DNA of 64,000 nucleotides from Reticulitermes lucifugus (taxonomy: Eukaryota > Arthropoda > Insecta > Blattodea > Rhinotermitidae), in assembly GCA_026260175.1 (NCBI GenBank), contig JAKCWW010000187.1, forward strand, positions 72,780 to 136,779, read 5' to 3'. Made by a program: the position numbers and the translations under genes. Of this stretch, positions 11,475 to 22,967 are shown one piece after another. Positions within the stretch are counted from its first letter, which is position 1. Each line of letters begins with the position of its first letter. The notes under the pieces are model-generated. The model had not been told where the DNA came from. It searched no databases and worked only from the letters and a program-made list of their open reading frames with translations.

Positions 11475-11720
11475 TAGCATTCAAATGGTTAAGCGAGCAA
11501 GATGACTCAAAATTCTGACATACTCAGGAGAAACCTGGTTCGAATTCCAGCCGTAACACTGTCTATGCTAACTGAAGTTTCTCGTGGTTATGCTTAGTCT
11601 CTCCAGGCAATACCAAAATGCCGGGATAGTAAGCCTACCTCAATTAGGCTACGAATGCTTCCTTCCAAATCCTGACCAACTCAGTATTCACCAATTATCC
11701 CAAAATTAGACGCTTGTATC
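11475..11720 (+). repeat. tRNA-headed SINE, degraded (family with the conserved CCAGGCAA...GGGATAGTA body)
   Basis: A box-B-like GGTTCGAATTCC occurs at about 11528-11540. The body reads TCTCCAGGCAATACCAAAATG and, further on, GCTTCCTTCCAAATCCTGA. This layout matches an arthropod SINE class known to me from other genomes. The copy is diverged and its borders are approximate. Confidence 0.55.
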
Positions 11721-13589
11721 CTGAAATACAGCCGTCAAATCGATCGGTTGTGTATGTCGCTCCAATACATGTGATTGATGCACGCTGAAATAACCTCGAG
11801 CGTGCCAGCTATAGCAAACGACCAGGCAGTTGCGCGTAACTGTCTTACTTTTACACCATCCCTACATAACCACAGTTTTGTTTCATTAGCAGTAGTTGCT
11901 AAATCACCTGTTCAACTGTTATGATCATAGGCAGAGAAACAGCTGGAAGCTTGCTGAAAATCAAGTCAAATGGAACTGAAAAGGAAATTGGTAATACTGC
12001 GAAAATACACACTCATTTACACCAAACTACATTCATGTTATTAAATTACTGTGTCGCTTTTTTGTTATACATTTTAAATGTCTGAAACACAAGTCTAGAA
12101 ATTATCCCGATAAATAACAGTGATATATAATATCTTCCCGACTGTTCAGTCATGTCATTTCAGATCATTCCTTGATGAAGAAGATGAGCATGATTTCCGA
12201 AACCTTGGACTTCTGCTCCGGTTGCAGAATATTGAAAGAATATTAGATTTCAACCCCGTCAAAACCAAAGGATTGACAAAAAAAAATAAAAATTAAAGAT
12301 GTGTTTATTTGTAAACCAATAAATAGTACAAAAATTTGCAGATTCACAAACATAGACAAGGATTTAGTTGTATTTATGAGAAGATTATATTATTAAACAT
12401 GAAAGTTTTCCGGATAAAAAGCTTGCTTTAAAATTATGACTTCGTTTAAAATTGATCCCCGACGCGCTGTTTGTTTCATAAATATTTTGCTATTACTCGC
12501 ATTTCTGGCAGGTGCCGTGGCAACATACAACTGTCCATCATAAATCCATGCCTTCAAGACACACTGTTATATGTTCGGGTGTTTTTCCCTCTGATTTTTA
12601 GTGGTTATTCGGTCAAGCAGCTTAAATACTTCATTCGCCACATTAAATATAGCAACAGGTCTCTTGGAGCCCTGGGTTCAGAAACTGAGAATTAAGATTA
12701 ATACGTACTAACAAATTTCGCATATGATTACGTGACAACTGTCGCTATATTCAGCCAGTTAAAATGTTTAATACTAACATCGAAAGTTGAAATGGGCGGA
12801 CATGCATACATGCACGTATGACGTAAGCAGGACGATGATCTTATACGCTTAATTTTTTCTTTTTCAGGATGAATAGTAGGCCAAAATGGACGGCCATCAT
12901 AAGGAAGATGAGTGTTAGTTAAAAACAGACCCGCAGTGATCAGGAAAGTTCTAAACGCAAGATGGTGGTACACTCTGTACAGAGGATGTCTGAAAATGTT
13001 CTCAGAATTTAAAAATTCAAAGTAAACTGCACCCAATGAATAAATGACTGTTGTGAAACTGTCACACATAATAGAAGCCAAATAACAGAAGGAGAATAGA
13101 ACATTTTGTTCTGAAAATCCATTTTACTGAATTCAGAAGAGTTCTGCCATCTGTTGAACAAATAAGTAACATAGCAACTACTGTGCTGTTGTTTCGGCAC
13201 TGTGTAGATGTCACTACTTATAACGTATTCCCTTAATCGGAACCCATTCCTGAAGAGGGCACAGTCGTGCTGAAACATGGCGGGGGGTTTATATTTTTGT
13301 AGCATCATCGATATACGAGACGCGGGTCGTGAAATTTATGAAAAAATGTCTAAATATACATTATAAACTATTGTATCTTATTCCAAAGTCTCTCTTTTAT
13401 ATATTCAAGTAATCGCTCTTCAACGTGACAGGTCACCTCTCCTTGCATAAACATTTCGTTAATATGTTTGTTATTAATAAAGAAAAAGCGAACACTGGAA
13501 GGGCAAGTAAATAACTGAACATTGCTTATTGATTAACAAATACATAAATTATTCGCAAGTTTTTGAATATTGTTAAAATAATAACCTTT
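11721..13589. other. Intergenic DNA, nothing firmly recognised
   Basis: A stretch around 12170-12210 (GATGAAGAAGATGAGCATGAT, then CCGAAACCTTGG) has the look of an old foldback-element arm, but no partner was found. Two overlapping minus-strand frames at 12728-13308 show no recognisable domain. Confidence 0.4.
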
Positions 13590-13770
13590 CTCCATACTGG
13601 TCCAGATCGGTTCTGATGCCCAACCAACCTCCTTTAAAACAAATACCGGGTCTTTCTCCCGGGGCTAAAGCGGCCTGGGCGTGGCGCTGACCACCTACCC
13701 TTATCTAGCGCCGAGGTTAATAAGGGTTAAAGCTACACCTACTCGTATACCCTTCTGTGCCTTATGGCCT
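13590..13770 (+). repeat. SINE family 1, 5'-truncated copy
   Basis: It contains the family-1 body in plus orientation: CTCCCGGGGCTAAAGCGGCC, then TCTAGCGCCGAGGTTA, then CTTATGGCC. The tRNA-like head is missing or too diverged to see. Confidence 0.75.
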
Positions 13771-16039
13771 GTTACAAAGTGAACGTTATCTTTTGCAATA
13801 ATAACCTACAGCGAACATATGGTCTCTACTGAAATGAGAAAAGTGAGTATAAATAGCAAATTGTGAAGAAGGGGGAAAAAATAAACAGTGGCCTGTTTCA
13901 ACGCATCATCATAACATTCGTCTTGAAAGTTTACTGAGGACTAATATAAAGCCTAGAGCAAAAGACAGCGTTCAGTGGTGGATATCTGAATACGCTACCT
14001 TCAGGATACAAGACTCTTACAATGCCAGTCGCGTAGCTTACAACGTCGGAACCCATCAGTGCGATACAGCAAACAAAACTGTTTTGAACTGTAAAGTAAA
14101 TAATGTCTTTTATAATGCCAGTTTGCCCTGCATATAAAATGATTAGTCAGCGGCCGAGTGGTTTATCATGCGATAAAATTAGGAATATCTTCGATAGGAG
14201 AGGATGCTAAGCACTGTATTGATTGGAAAGGAAAATAAACAGACGGCTTCTGTAAATGTTCGCCTATACAGTCATTATTTCACAGAAGAACATTGTGTGT
14301 AAATGTGTGTATTAAAAATGCATGTTTATGCAAATTGTTGAAAATTGTTGAGGATGGTTTATAAAAATATTTTGAACCGACAAACTGTTGAATATTCAGT
14401 ATTTCAGATTTTTAAAATCACTTTTATGATGCGTTTCTGTTTTCTTCATCGGATGAGATGATAAAGTAAGTTCTACTTGATTAGGCCCAATGGTACGGCA
14501 AGTCAAAAGCTTTGGACGAAGGGTAAATACTGTGTGCGCCAAACAGCCCAACGGAATGGAATTCGTAACTTCATCCTAGAATACGATAAAATAAATAGAT
14601 AAGGAACCAATAAATATCCGTCAAACACAAGATATATTTGATACAGAGAACCTAAAACAGCCACAAGTTTCGGCCCTTAATTAAACCATCATCAGGCTGC
14701 ACAAGCTTCTATAATGACGCGTAATGTAAAACAATGCAAGTAATGTCAGTCAAGATTAAGATCTCCGAATTGCCACATTTAGTATCCGTAAGAATAATAA
14801 AAGCCTTATTTTGAAGAAAGTTTTTGGTAAACCAGTTATATAAATATGAAGGCTTATCGATGTATGAGAAGAAATAGAACCAGTTTCGGAAACACTGTGG
14901 TGTGAAAATACCTGTAACAATGCAGAATGCCTAACACGTGAGACATCAATGAATACAATGTACCTAAATCCTACGAATTATGTTAGGTTGACTTACTTTT
15001 TTAATTGCTTCGAAAAACGCAATAATTTTGAAGCATTATTTTCGGCAGAAATATGTTTATTATTCGTATTTTGATTGAAGCTTTCTTCGCCACGGTAAAT
15101 ACTGTGCAAATTAGTCTTCAGATGTGGCCTGCGTGCAGAACTCATGTAGGTCTGTATCACGTGTCCCTTATTTTTGTCCGATCTTTTAAAAATTTTGAAA
15201 TTTTTCCACATATTTTATTAAAACTTTTCAATACTAAATTCCATATAATTCCGTTACATGCAGACAGCTGGCATGGCAGACAGGCTGAAATAGCAAATCT
15301 AATGGGCACAACGCGCAGAAAGAAGAGTACATATTTGCACAGCAGTTTAGGGAATGAAGCGGTCTCAGCTGTCGTTTACAAGGCAGTATTAAAATGGTAC
15401 CTGTATGGGCAGTGAGTACGCCGACTAAATGACAACGAGTGTTCAAACGACATGATGATACCAAATTTCCTTCGAATATTTCAACCTACAATTATTATTA
15501 TTATTATACCACTAGCAAGAATTATAAAGTAATAAAGTAATATTTATATCTACAATTTATTTATGACCGTAATCCATTATGATTACAATCACACAAATTA
15601 CACCTCGTTTTCTATCAATCTTCTCTGCGTCAATTACGCGAAATGACTACAAGAACTCTCCTAGTCTTATCAAACAAGTGAAACGTGCGTTTCATAACTG
15701 TCAACCACGTACTCAATACAGATTAGTGACAGAAGCAATAAATTCTGACCTTAGGAATATGACATATTCGTACAATGTAAACATATGGTAAAGATACTTA
15801 TTTCAAAGTAGCGCAAGTGATATTGACTGAGGTAACTAACTACATCTATAATTCCTAGTTTTATTGACTAAAGAGACTACAATGAGCTGTAACAAGCATA
15901 GTAGTTAGTTATATTACGGTTGGAATTACAAGAGGACTGTGCTAAGTTCTGGGAACCTGGTAGGTATTACAATATAAGCTGTTTTTCATGAGATCCTGAA
16001 TCTATTTTCTTCATGTTAAAGGTCAAGGTATAGTTCACC
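13771..16039. other. Intergenic DNA with one foldback-type arm
   Basis: The segment 14655-14715 contains AAGTTTCGGC and CCATCATCAGGC, the motif pair seen in the foldback element at 44539-44886, so it is probably a lone arm of a related element. The open frame at 15053-15415 and its minus-strand shadow show no recognisable domain and are not annotated as genes. Confidence 0.4.
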
Positions 16040-16310
16040 CTTTAACAGGCCATGAAGGCTCAGAAGGAGAATAAAGGTGTATCTCTACTTTTTCTTTAAT
16101 CTCGGCGCTAGATGGGGGGTGAGTGGTCAAGGCCACGTCCCGGCCGCTTTATCTCCGGGAAAGAGAAACGGTATCCATTGCACAGGAGTCTGGGTGGGCC
16201 CCAGGGTCGGCCTGGACGGGTGCGGAAAATCTCGCCCCACTGGGATTCGATCCCCGGACCGTCCAGCCCATAGCGAGTCGCTATTGTGACTATGCCAGCC
16301 CGGCCCACAT
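16040..16310 (-). repeat. SINE family 1, complete copy
   Basis: It runs from the tail (GCCATGAAGGCTCAGAAGG) through the conserved body (CCGGCCGCTTTATCTCCGGG) to the tRNA-like head, read on the minus strand as CATAGTCACAATAGCGACT followed by GGGGATCGAATCCC. It lies about 430 bp upstream of the orphan N-terminal exon. Confidence 0.85.
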
Positions 16311-16743
16311 TTTATTCCTCTTGCCAGTCGTTAATAATAAGGGAAAAGAACTGTATATACAATCTTAATATTGTTATAAGTGCGAATCATTCACAGCAAA
16401 TCAATTAAAGTAACAGTTCGGGCAACAAAGTTTAAAAAACTCATCTTTTTCCGAAATCGAGACAGCTAGATCTGAGAAACTTCATTACAATTCTATTTCC
16501 TTAGGCGTAACTTAAAAATATTTCAACCGGTTTCGGGTACGTTTCTCCATGCAATTTCCGCAGTGCAGCCTGTAAAACCCATAATGTAACAATTGAATCA
16601 ATACGACAAACGTGTCTATGAAGAATATAAGACACGTATCTTCTACAAGTACCTCATGAAGTTAGACAATTAAGGTGCATGATAATGTTCAGTTACATTT
16701 TGAGTTCACTCTGTTCTCACTTATATGGTTTTTGTCATATCAG

Positions 16744-16974
16744 ATTTCAAGTAAATATCTCTTCCAATTTAAGTGAAACGCCAGTGGTAATGGTGGAAGT
16801 TACTAGCAGAATGCAGAAGAAAACGCCTCGCACGTTGACTCCTGTATTCAAGAGCGTATCTCCAGCCGCCAATCCAATTCCAGACCACGTGAACGTTCCG
16901 AAAGTTCCTTCGGTCACGAACGAATTGCTGTTTTCTCTGCGCTTGACCTTGAAAAGAATCATCACTTTTGACAG
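16744..16974 (+). CDS. Orphan pickpocket-type N-terminal exon (exon A)
   Basis: An open stretch ends at a donor (GACAG|GTAACT, phase 2). From codon 16751 it aligns without any gap over 75 codons to the exon at 22744-22967. Both begin VNISS-x-LSE, share a P-V pair mid-exon, KV-x-SV and LL further on, and end T-(F/I)-D-R with the final Arg split after AG. The same D-R phase-2 ending closes the N-terminal exon of gene 2 (43853), which implies joining to a TM1 exon. Translation may start at ATG 16790 or 16811, or the exon may be internal (acceptor ATATCAG|A before 16744). No TM1 exon was found between here and 22,700. It could therefore be an alternative first exon of gene 1 or the remnant of a third tandem copy. 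The HG gating motif normally near the end of this region is not present. Confidence 0.5.
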
Positions 16975-17228
16975 GTAACTGCTTAACACCCTTTACAATA
17001 CCTATTCTTCGGATCAGTCAATTGTCCAGTACATAATGCCTTATAACCTTTAAACAGGAGTTTCCAATGCTTATACTGACGAAACAGATAATCAAGTACC
17101 AATCAGTCCCTGAAATTATATTTTTCTTTCCCAAAATTTCTACAACAGCAGTAAGATGTAAAACTACACTCAGTTAAGTACATCTAACGTACACTGTTTA
17201 ATAGACCTTTACACAAATATCAACTTCA

Positions 17229-17742
17229 GTGTGTGCGTATGTGCGTGTGTGTGTGTGTGTGTGTGTATTTTAACAACGCTGTTAATTGCAAAGATTTTAT
17301 AGCGTCGATGGTCGATGAAAGAAATTAAAGTATGGAGAACTGATAGAATGATGGTGACAAGGGTAAACCGAAGCACTCGCAGAAAAACATCGTCTCAGTC
17401 CCACTTTGTCCACTGTAAGTTCCACACACAAAAGACAAGAGGCGTAGAAACTACAATGACAATTTTTTATTCTGTTACGTTTGCGGTCTTAAAATAAAAA
17501 ATGTGACGTCACATCACATATTTGATCTGCTATTCTATGCAGTGGCGCCGCGAGGCTATGTCTTGCGAACAGCATATAAACCACTTTCTTCGTCAAAACA
17601 TACAAGGTTACCAATACACAAAAAGGTGTTTTACTTACAGGCATTCACCACCTTTCACATTATACCTTACACAGCTCCATAGGAACGATGAGTCAGACAG
17701 GAGGGAAAAGAACAATTTTATGTTGTGTGTGTGTGTGTGTGT
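17229..17742. repeat. Two (GT)n tracts and a SINE fragment
   Basis: GT dinucleotide tracts lie at about 17229-17267 and 17724-17742. Between them, 17335-17400 (GATGGTGACAAGGGTAAACC, then CCCACTTTGTCCAC) matches the body of the SINE at 29935-30075 and is a diverged fragment of that family. Confidence 0.6.
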
Positions 17743-18869
17743 CTAAAAGCCCTAGTCGCTCATGTATAAGTTTACCCTGACTTGTAAGGAAATATGTAGC
17801 GTAACAGAATGGCACCAGAACTCAACAACGTATTGTCAAAGACAAGATCCTGAACCAACTCAATATAATTTCTTGATCTGTCATGTGGACATTTTTTCCA
17901 GAGGTTTCTCAGCTGAAATCATATTTGAATTTCTTCTGTTCTACCTTTAACCACATATCCTGATCTTCGAAAGAATACGAGAGCATTCATGCATAATCTC
18001 TAGTTTTTATTGGGCACAACTTGGTTTGGAAGATACTATGCTGCACCGCACCTGGAGAATACAAATTTCCTGTCGGGTCCGATCCTATATAAGATCCTGT
18101 AAGCATCCTGTAAATCCCAATATACTTTCTTTCTGTTCTAAGTGTATGCTACTTTTTAGTTACAACCCACACTTGGCAAAGACTACTCTCACAGCATCAA
18201 GAATTGTAGGATATTCCAGAAAAAATAATATTAAAAAATTAACTAATAACTTAATGTTCCTCCTAAATACTGGCACATCCTAATGGAACATCCTGTATGT
18301 ACATCCTTATCAAATACAAATACTTCGCAAGATATAAAAGTATAATTACTTGTTACGTTTCTTAGTATTATACACTTTTTATTCTCTATCATGTTCCACA
18401 TTAAAGGTCTACGGCCCATACTTTGGTAACAAAACGCTGTCCATTGTGCAGTGTCAACAAAAATGACGGACTGACACCAAATTACTACTTTAATAATTAA
18501 ATGCACGTATGTTCGCTGTTCAGATATCCATCGGTCCACTTCTGCGGCAATTTCTGGACATTATGTTGTCCTTTCATGTCAACATTTAATCACGCATCCT
18601 ATTACAGATTTGCTAATAACTGTGCTGTTATTGAAGTCTAGAACCCCTAGAACCCGACGTTAGGTGGAAGTATAAAAATTTTTGTCCCGTAGTATACAAA
18701 CTAACCAATCAGCTCCGTTCAACAAACTCGTCCTTGAGGAATTAACAGCAGCTCAGACATTCGAGATATTTCGCTCCTGTTATGTAACCCAAAGTTTCCA
18801 TATCTTGCTCATAAGAGACTGCCACTGTCGTCCGTGTCCTTAGCGACATTATTCAAGTCTTCATCGTCG

Positions 18870-19150
18870 CAATCAATTCCTCAGATCCCCCTTAATAATA
18901 CACCCTCATCTACGGTTAAGTCTTCGAAGTGGCCTCTTCCATTCGGGGTTTCCGACTAAAATTTTGTGTGCATTATCATCTCGCCTATGAGTGCCATATG
19001 GCCCGTACACCGCATCATCGTGGACTTGGCCACCATAATATTTGGCGGTAAATAAAAACAACTAATCTCCAATTATACAATTTTTAGCCTCCACTTTCCC
19101 TCCCTAAGATCCATATATTCTCCGGAACACCTTTCCTTCACATAACCTCA
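18870..19150 (-). pseudogene. Decayed non-LTR retrotransposon ORF fragment, antisense
   Basis: Blocks such as CTTCCATTCGGGGTTTCCGAC and CACCATAATATTTGGCGGTAA occur in the same order as in other antisense copies at about 42330-42720 and 52270-52600. Together they match the reverse complement of the C-terminal coding part of the retrotransposon whose sense tail is at 30580-30930. Many stops and indels. Confidence 0.6.
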
Positions 19151-19944
19151 ATTTATTGTTCTCTGTTAGGGGTGGCATACTAAGTTTCATACCAATATGA
19201 AATATGAGGTAAATTATAGTTTTGCTTAAGGCCTTTTGCTAAAATATTATTAAATTTACGTTTTAGACACTGGACTAAAATACAAAATATTCTGAACTGA
19301 ATGTAGAAACCAATCCTCGTTTTCGATCTGCTCTGACGTTCTTCTTGAAGGCAGTATCAGTCACAGAGCTCCCAACATATTTGAAATATCCCACACTTCT
19401 GAAGATTTATTAACTGTCTTTATGTCGTGATCTTGTCCTAAAATCTGGCGACGAGACATGAACGTAGGATTCTTCTTCTTCCCTGCTTTTACTTCTATTC
19501 TGGCACGATGAGCGTGTTTATAAAATAAGATTAAAATGTACTCTTCGCAAAATGTATACAATAAGAAAACGTCTCTTTTCTTAGGCCTATATGGCGTATT
19601 AGTTACTAAGTACAGTATCTGACATAATGTATAAAACATCTCATCAATCGAACAAAGCAATACTTCCTGTCACGATGTGCGTATAAGCTTCTTTATATAA
19701 AACATCGTAATGCCAAATATCCATTCCAAATAAAATATTCCATATTCAAAACAGTAACAAACTACAATTAAAGTCACGCGGCGAAATGAGACTTCATCTC
19801 AAGTTAAATGTGAAGATCTGTAGCAATCCATGTTTTGTCACTTTCAACATTGATGCCTATACTGAATGGCAGTCAGCCTTATATAAACAGTGACCTTCAT
19901 AACGATGGCTGCACCGTGTCAAATTTTGTTCCGAAACTACTGGC

Positions 19945-20240
19945 AATGGGGGGCCGGGGGCCGGGATAGCGTAGTCGGTATAGCGACTCGCTACGGGCTG
20001 GACGGTCCGGGGATCGANNNNNNNNNNNNNNNNNNNNNNNNNNNNNNNNNNNNNNNNNNNNNNNNNNNNNNNNNNNNNNNNNNNNNNNNNNNNNNNNNNN
20101 NNNNNNNNNNNNNNNNNNNNNNNNNNNNNNNNNNNNNNNNNNNNNNNNNNNNNNNNNNNNNNNNNNNNNNNNNNNNNNNNNNNNNNNNNNNNTAGAGCTA
20201 TACCTCTACTCCCCCTTTGGGCCTTCATGGCCTGATATAG
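19945..20240 (+). repeat. SINE family 1 copy interrupted by an assembly gap
   Basis: The tRNA-like head is well preserved: GATAGCGTAGTCGGTATAGC resembles box A, and GGGGATCGA opens box B at the gap edge. The tail resumes after the gap (TAGAGCTATACCTCTACT to CTTCATGGCC). The 175-N gap (20018-20192) is about the length of the missing SINE body seen in other copies, so nothing but SINE sequence need be missing. Confidence 0.85.
20018..20192. other. Assembly gap (175 N)
   Basis: Unresolved bases inside a SINE copy; no coding sequence is expected here. Confidence 0.95.
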
Positions 20241-22743
20241 GGAAAACTTTACTTTTTTTTACTACTGGCAATGTTGAAACCTTTTCCTTTGTCATGTTCC
20301 TTCGCTAGTTCATGACGTGAATACGGTAAGGATGAACCATCAAAGTACGTCTTATAAGTTCAAGTTAAACCTGCAGATATACTAGTAATAAACTTACACC
20401 AAAACAGTAGAGACCGAATAAAAAGGAATGGCGTGTTAAAAATTGTCATAATAATGAGGGTGAGGTTTGTATGTTATCAGAGCTGTAGACTTGTATTCAG
20501 AAGGTCAACGGTTCAAATCTGAACAGGCGATAGTATCCAAATTGAGATGATCATGCATTTCTTGTCTCCGCAGACAAAGCAAGTACAGTTAACTTCATAC
20601 AGCCTACAAGCATCTCTTTTCAAATTCTGAAGATATTTCGGGGGATATTTGGAATTATCTGCGGTATGTCAACTTTTGTATTTTTATATTCCACGATTCC
20701 TCGCGAAACCCCTAAAGATGTTCTGCGGAACCCTGATTGGGAAACACTGGTCCAATTTCGTACTACATAACTGCTATTAAAATATCTTTATTAAATCGCT
20801 TAAGAAGAACCAAAAATCCTAAAACAGTTGGGTGAAGTCTGCATATAGCATGAAGGAAGAAAAGCATACTGGGGACTTCTAACGTGTATTTATATAATGA
20901 CATGCTTCTTCGCTTATTTCCTGCTCTTGTGATATTAAATAAATCTGATACGCCATAACATTTTGTCTTTTAACCTAGAGTAACTTTACATGTCATAACC
21001 AAAAACCTAATGTTCTGCATGATAATATATCCGCCTAAAAGAATAGGACAGCTAATGGCAACGTGAACGAAAGTGGCTTAATTCAATGTAAGGCCAGTAA
21101 TACTGACCGAATGAGGTAAATAACGCGCTCTACAATTCTACTTTGTATCGATTCGGCAGATTCAACCTGGCGATGATGCATATATTCGTTAGTCACGTTA
21201 CAGAACATTTGCTGGAGTGTTGAAAGGCTTACGGTCTGGGTAAGTGTCAAAACTACAAATGGTCGTAGAGATTCTAGTTGTACAGAATTTTGATTATGTT
21301 GCCAGCTGTGAATCTGAATTACATCATGCAGTATGTGACAGCAGAAAGAAACCCTAATAGTAACTACGAATTTGCAATGCAGAAAAATTCAACTAAAATA
21401 CAAAATCTACATTCTTACTCCATTTGAGCCAGCTTAACCCAAAATATTTTAAACATATTTATTTATAGACTATTCTTCACCACTCAGATTTAATGGCCCC
21501 TGTTTGTTTATACTGCGTATAAAAATGTCGCGTTCAGAACAACACTTCGAAGTTAAAGTCCTGTTAACAATGTCACAACGGCAACAAAAGAGAAGAATAT
21601 TCACTTGTATAGGAAATGTCTGTAGCAAGTTGGGATCGAATCCACGTATTTTTGTACTCTAGCACAAATTCGAAAAAGTAATTATCCGAAGCGATGAACA
21701 TATGTTTTGATTCCAGCTGCAAGTCCAGAGGCGGCAAAGGAGCGGTTATTCAGCCAACCAGAGCGTTTTTCTGAATATGAAAATTGGAACTGACAGCCAA
21801 ATTTGCCGATAATTTAAAGTGGCAATTTTTCGTGTCACCTTAAAAAAATGCCTGAATTTTCAACCAAATTAATCCCTTTGCAATTCGGAAGCCTCGAACC
21901 CTCAATTCAGTAAGTAACCGAAAAAGAGGTAATTACCTCACATGTTTGGTAGTTTTTGCAAAAACTACAATATACCCTCAGTTTCTGGTAACCGATCAGA
22001 CATTAATATTCTTGTACCGATTTCTGCGAGTTTCCCTGTGTGAATACAAAGACACTCTCATAAACATAAATAAAAATCTCCAGCATATGAAAGACTTCAC
22101 TCCGTATGTATCTACCAACAAATTTTGTGACATCACCGGTGTGCGTTCAAACATTGCGTTGAAGTATGTAGAATTGGATCAGATAGAAGAGTTGAAAGAG
22201 AAAATTTGTAATTCCTTGAAATTTATACCGATAAATGTCTAAACTGTAAGAGAGCCAAGTTTAAAGGTACTCGATACAAGCATACTATTGCAATATCTTT
22301 GATGCTGTTAGCAGGACTAAACAAAGCAAAATGTAAATAACATTTTGTTATGAAGTACTCGTAGTGAAACTAACATAATGTATGTATTTATGTCTATTAC
22401 TTAAACAGTTAAATGTTTAGCATGTGCGAACCGTGGTAAAATGTCAGGTACAGTAATTCACCAGGAATTTCTTCAGTCACATGAGGATCGACAATTAAAT
22501 CACATTCTTATGAAACTGCAGGCATTCTTGTAACAGAAGCAAAGCAGATGCACTGATATATCTTTAGGCATATAATTAATTAATTAATTTTAAATGTCAA
22601 ATCCTTTCACTATCATATAATATACACTTATGAACATACGCATGACCATTATTCATAGTTTCGGGCTGGCATTCGATCTCAGAGTTCTTTCACTTCGTGG
22701 TGTTAGGTGCTGTCACAGCGCTGTAATAGCTATCAATTAATAC
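20241..22743. other. Intergenic DNA between repeats and the gene 1 N-terminal exon
   Basis: At about 20490-20620 a box-B-like GGTTCAAATCTG suggests an old tRNA-derived SINE. An open frame at 21946-22239 encodes a 98-residue lysine/leucine-rich peptide containing LDQIEELKEKICN. I do not recognise it, and it has no splice context. It ends about 500 bp before the gene 1 N-terminal exon. It could be a transposon relic or an unrecognised exon. Confidence 0.35.
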
Positions 22744-22967
22744 GTAAATATCTCTTCACATTTAAGTGAAAAGCAGCTGGTATTGGAAGCTGCTAAGAAA
22801 ATCAAGAAGATGAAAATGAGCCGGGCTGTAAATCCTGTCTCCAATAGCACGTCTCGAGCAGTCATTTCAATCTCAGAAGGCGTGAAAAATCTCAAAGTTT
22901 CTTCAGTCAGAAAGGACTTGCTTCTCCCTGGTCACTCAACAAGAGTAAAAAACGCCACTATTGACAG
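22744..22967 (+). CDS. Gene 1 exon 1 (cytoplasmic N-terminus, exon B)
   Basis: Seventy-five codons from GTA 22744 align gaplessly with the orphan exon A (16751-16974). An in-frame stop sits two codons upstream with no acceptor between, so this is best read as a 5' exon with translation from ATG 22810 (MKMSRAVNPV). It ends ATIDR at a phase-2 donor, GACAG|GTAAAG, matching the phase of the TM1 exon acceptor. No His-Gly is present; the equivalent positions read S-T. Confidence 0.55.

Noticed and set aside
15053-15464. Overlapping 120- and 76-residue frames on both strands
   Set aside because: No domain, no conserved splice borders, and mutual overlap suggests chance frames.
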